This document shows, piece by piece, positions 59,780 through 64,000 of a stretch of DNA of 64,000 bases (the first letter of the stretch is position 1; the number at the start of each line of letters is the position of its first letter). The position numbers and the translations under genes were made by a program. Source of the stretch: Galeopsis tetrahit (Eukaryota; Streptophyta; Magnoliopsida; Lamiales; Lamiaceae). Location of the stretch: assembly GCA_963675135.1 (NCBI GenBank), contig OY776132.1, positions 620,001 to 684,000 on the forward strand, given 5' to 3'. The notes beneath the pieces are model-generated. The model did not search any database and was not told the DNA's origin. It saw nothing but the letters and a program-made list of their open reading frames with translations.

Positions 59780-60929
59780 TCAAACAAACGTTGTATGTTA
59801 ATTTGTGGTTTCTGAAAAATATTATACATAGTATTTCAAACTCATTGATTAATTATTGAAATAGAGTGCACTCTTAGTGGGATAAATGTAAAAGGTTCTT
59901 TTCGAATTATAAATAATAGTGTGGGATAAATGTGAAAAGTTACTATTAATTTCTAGACACCTAGCTAAAGCACTAATAATTAGTGATAAGATGGAATAAG
60001 TAATCTTCGATCGATTAAAATTAACTTTTCTTAGTGGATTTATGCTTTCTCATCATTATTCTATTTTATTTTATAATATAGTCGGAATATAAAATATTAA
60101 TTAATACAAGAATCTAGAAATTAAATATTCCCCAATCAAGAAATGAAAAGTGGAAAAAAGAAAAGAAATGCATTCACCCCCTAAAATATAAATTTAAAAC
60201 GGTTTAAAAAAGCTAAGAGGGAATGGACCCTCATAAATTAAAGAGAGTATTACAAATAGAGACACGTGTATAATGACACATTTTAAATCACTATAAATAG
60301 TTTACAATTTTTCTTTTTTAAAATTGTTTCCCACAACTTTCAAAAAAAATATTATCAAAATTGTTCTACACACTCTTGGTGTGAAATGGAAAGAATTTCT
60401 CCAAACTATGGGACCCTGTTGTTTTTTCTTTTGTTCTTTTTAATTAATTGTGTGAAAAATATGTCTTTGACCGTGAAAAGTTCAATATCCACTCTATTTG
60501 AGTGAAATTGATACTTCATTTTTTTTAATTCTTAATAAAGAATTAATAAAAAAAACTGATAAAATGCACAATTGTGTGGGTTGTAGTAACAAGCAAATAT
60601 TCCACGATAAAGGTTATAAACTATACTAGGCAAGCCTCGTGTCGAGAGGACTCAATAGATGAAGTGAAGAAGTGAAATCTTAAATCATGAGTTTTATTAT
60701 GTTTTTTATATGTTCTTGACAATTTCCAAAAGCCAACTTAATCATCCAAATATTAAATTCATGTTTCGTTAAATAGATATATTGAAATATCTATGGTTAG
60801 ACACGTGTATTTTAATTGATTTAGATTAAATTGTAAATGGTGTCTTTTGATCATCTTGTGTGCACACAATTAAATGTATTTTTGCATGTTGGCCTAAAAT
60901 TTTATTTTAGGCGTGATTAAATATAAAGC
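59780..60929. other. Intergenic; no gene
   Basis: AT-rich; nothing I can support. GATAAATGTAAAAGGTT and GATAAATGTGAAAAGTT occur 60 bp apart at about 59880-59940. Confidence 0.35.
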
Positions 60930-61415
60930 TCGGTCTTGGGTGAGATGTAAAATGTGATAATGTTTAAGTAAAAAAGTGATTATCACTTTTATTAAAAACT
61001 GAAAGAATTCTGTCTCATCTAAAAGTCCGAACTTGTAGAGAGGGTGAGAATTAATTCTTGTATATTAATTCCTAACACTCCCCCTCACATTAACACCTCT
61101 TACCCTTTTTGGGGAGGAGACCCATCGAGTGGACAATTTAAATGGGTGGAGTGCTTTCAACAGGAATCGAACCCAGGTCGTTTTGCCCGGTTTGCTCTGA
61201 TACCATGAAAGAATTTCGTCTCATCTAAAAGTCCGAACTTGTAGAGAGGGTGAGAATTAATTCTTGTATATTAATTCTTAACAAAAACATTATCACGTTT
61301 TACTTAAATATTGTCACTTTTTTGTAAATATAAAATGTGGAAAAAAAAAAGTTTGCTCAACCTAAAAATCTGGAATGTGAGTTAAAAAGAGTTTTGTGTG
61401 ACGATCTCAAACAAT
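60930..61415. mobile_element. MITE, GTGAGACCGTCTCAC family, split by a TRIM
   Basis: Left end GTCTTGGGTGAGATG and right end TTGTGTGACGATCTCA correspond to the two ends of the copy at 18970-19247, in reverse orientation, with AAGTGATTATCACTTTTATT inside. The TRIM at 61000-61283 interrupts it. Removing that and one AAAAC leaves a continuous MITE. Confidence 0.6.
61000..61283 (-). mobile_element. Intact TRIM retrotransposon (284 bp)
   Basis: Two 78-bp direct repeats, 61000-61077 and 61206-61283, differ at about three positions. Read on the minus strand each begins TGTTA and ends TTTCA. The primer-binding site TGGTATCAGAGCA (61205-61193), complementary to the 3' end of initiator tRNA-Met, directly abuts the upstream LTR. 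A polypurine tract GTGAGGGGGAG (61088-61078) abuts the downstream LTR. Identical 5-bp target duplications AAAAC lie at 60995-60999 and 61284-61288. The 128-bp interior has no open reading frame, so it must have moved using another element's proteins. I cannot assign a named TRIM family. Confidence 0.9.
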
Positions 61416-62195
61416 TTTTTGTTTTAGACATATATTTTGAAATTTATCGATATTCTTTCGATATTAGGCTTGATATTATCTACCAATATTTTCGTTTTTT
61501 TATAAATATTATGAAAATATCGTTTTTTTTTTTCACTATCGATATCAATGACCACGAAAAAAAAGATATATCGAGGATATTTTATAATATTTTCTTCATT
61601 GGAATTAGGAATATATTTTCTTAATAGTACAGTAAGTACATTATAAACTCAATTAGAGTTAATTAATTAATTTTTAAATATATACTTAGATTTCCAAGTT
61701 TCCTGCTAATAGGGGTTGTGTGAAAAGGACAATGATTGGTGGAAGTCCCAAAAGCAAATGAACAGCAGTGAAAATATTTGTCCTACCCTCTGACACAAGA
61801 ATGCAGGGATGACATATGGTCGATTCATCGCATGCGGACATGGCTTAAACATGGGTTAAAAACAATGCCATTCATGACAAAAAAAAAATAAAAATAGTTA
61901 ATTATTTTTTTTAATTTCGATAATCGGTCTAAGAATCAATTTCATCATTCACTTGTAAAGATTCCATTTAAAGTCGGTATGGATTGAGAACTTGTTTGCA
62001 TCCAATGATGAAAATGTTTGGAAATATCCTCAATATATCGATTTTTCGTGGTCACCGATATCGATATTGGGAAGAATCGATATTTTCACGATATTTATAA
62101 AAAAAATTGGAAATATCAATAAATATCGGTAGATAATAACAATATCGAGCCTAATATCAAAATAATATCGATAAATTTCGAGAAATATCGATAAA
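61390..62195. repeat. Inverted pair of CGATAT-rich repeats
   Basis: The right arm (about 62005-62195) has ATATCGATTTTTCGTGGTCA, GATATCGATATTGGG and TATCGGTAGATAATA. The left arm (about 61390-61612) has their complements, including TGACCACGAAAAAAAAGATA and TATTATCTACCAATATT. Arms of about 190-220 bp enclose about 390 bp of mostly unrelated, GC-richer sequence (61680-61860). Related copies lie at 49955-50340, 50480-50630 and 62300-62410. Confidence 0.6.
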
Positions 62196-62410
62196 TATCA
62201 TATAAAATAACATTGTATATATATTTTGTATAAATTTGTCATAGATGTAAAATAAATTCAATTTTTTTTGTTAATTTAATGTATTAAAAGTTTGTTATTA
62301 AAATTTTATAATTTTTAAAATTTACAAATATCGATATTCCATATCGAATATCCATCGATATTTCCACAAATTTAAGGTTTCGATATTTCCACCAATACCG
62401 ATATTTTCAA

Positions 62411-64000
62411 CCTTATTTGCATCAAGAGATTTCAAACCCGAAACATACAGATGAGCACACTTCAAAATCTCAAGTCTAACTATACCACTAGACCAACTTT
62501 TTGAGGTTAAATGAACGTAATTTATTAAGTAACGTGATATGCAAACGACGCGATAACACGACACGATTTTGAAGTGTAAACTATGAGTTAGTGTTTGATC
62601 TTATAGTGTTTGTGTTGTATCATGCATATTGACATGATAATGACACGGAAATTATACGTATTCGATTAACACGATAGTTTTTTTTATGTCCCCTCAGTTT
62701 TAAAATTATGATCTCGTATTCCTTTTTTTTTTTTTGTCTAAAAATATAGTTTCATTCCTTTTTTTTAGTGTGTATAATATCAAAATTACTCATATTTAAT
62801 AAATGTTTAAAATAATTATTGTAATGTGTGGGTTAAAATAGAGTTTTTCAATTCTAAGATCATTTACATAAAAACATATTTGGACGTTCATAGTAAAATT
62901 CAGAATTTTATGCACAATAAATGATGTTTTATTGGTTGTTTGAAAAATGAAATTATACTACTATAATTTTGGTACGGAGGGAGTAGTTAAATAAATATTT
63001 ACTCTCATTGGCTATCTCAGATCTATCTTCACATTAATTTAGTCACAAAAATTAAGAAAATGTGATAAAGTTATGATAATGATTTTTTTTTTTACTTTAT
63101 TAAAATTGTTAAAGTAAATATATTGTGTAAGAAAAATACGTAATAAATAAGTGAGAATTTGAAGGGTAGGACTTAGGAGTTGTTAGAATTTTTTGTTTTG
63201 TTTTTTGGAGTGTAAAAGAGAGAGGGCAGTTTTTATATATTTAAATGTAGCTTAAATTTATTTATTTTCTTATGGTATCATTGTAGTCTCACGTCCATAC
63301 AAAAATTATTAAGTTTGTATCGTGTCGACATATATTTTTAGTGTGTTGCGTTCGTATTTAACATTATCACCTCATAATACATATCATGATTTTTCAGACA
63401 TACAGTACATGTATTTGCATTTAATTATTCTTTGACTTTCTTGCGAGAAAAAAAAATTACTCGTATATGAAATAATTTCCAAAATAAAAAGGCTCATTTG
63501 TCAAAGAAAAGTGAAATAAATGGTACGCAGTTCTGGTGATACTTTTTGTCACGTTTTCAAGATCTATAAGTAATTTCCTTTTTCTTTTGACTTATAATTA
63601 ACGTAATTAATCACTTTTTTTGAAAAAGAAAATTAAAAATCAATTAATTCTTACCAAAATGTCTTGACTTATAATAATGGTCCAAAGTCATACAATTGTG
63701 TACATTTGAGCCGATATGTGATAAATTCATAATTTTAAATAGTAAAATATTATTTAATATTTAAAATCATACAATCTGTTACCAAAAAATGTTAGTTTTG
63801 TACGTAATCAAAAGATAAGGGTGCACTTATTTAATTTGTTATTTTGGAAAAAAAAAATGTTTGTGGGATTACAACTATACTGATCCACTATTGGGTGATA
63901 CACGATTTTAACTTTTAATCACAAATATGTCTAATTTTTGTTTTAAGAAGTCGAAATTTGTTACTATATAAGTAATATTATTGTAATTATTATTTAGTGT
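62411..64000. other. Intergenic; no gene to the window end
   Basis: AT-rich. A GGTACGGAGGGAGTAGTTAA string at about 62970 is the right end of a Stowaway-like element whose left end is unclear. Nothing coding is recognisable. Confidence 0.35.

Overview
The window is nuclear DNA from a flowering plant, most likely a core eudicot. It is AT-rich, its genes are split by GT-AG introns, and plant-only families are present (a CCT-motif factor, a plastid fibrillin-kinase fusion, an ATX-type H3K4 methyltransferase). I cannot name the species. I rebuilt six complete protein-coding genes exon by exon; in each, every exon junction keeps frame and the predicted length fits the family. A possible 3' end of a seventh gene sits at the left edge.

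Layout: 3-104 possible partial CDS; 859-2018 (-) class-3-lipase-like alpha/beta hydrolase (At4g10955-like); 2.0-19.5 kb gene desert full of small transposons and repeats; 19.8-22.8 kb (+) CCT-motif protein; 25.7-33.1 kb (+) ATX4/ATX5-type trithorax methyltransferase with 23 coding exons; 34.5-38.6 kb (+) ORG1/PAP14-like plastid protein (pseudokinase plus fibrillin); 40.4-45.2 kb (-) splicing factor SF3A3; 46.5-49.7 kb (+) SFT2-type vesicle transport protein; 49.7-64 kb second gene desert.

From memory, the CCT - ATX - ORG1 order and orientation matches Arabidopsis At5g53420 - At5g53430 - At5g53450, so the 20-39 kb segment looks like an old conserved block. The genes are otherwise functionally unrelated (transcription and chromatin control, plastid lipid bodies, splicing, Golgi traffic), as is usual in plant genomes.

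Most of the unusual structure is in the repeats. There is an intact 284-bp TRIM retrotransposon (78-bp LTRs, PBS, PPT, 5-bp target duplication) nested inside a MITE, and at least one older TRIM relative. Two MULE-type MITEs have exact 9-bp target duplications, one just upstream of the hydrolase and one in an ORG1 intron. Intronic minisatellites occur in the SFT2 and CCT genes, and several uncharacterised inverted repeats and dispersed degenerate repeats are present. I found no CRISPR array, operon, rRNA gene or complete tRNA gene, and nothing that I would call a new multi-gene system.
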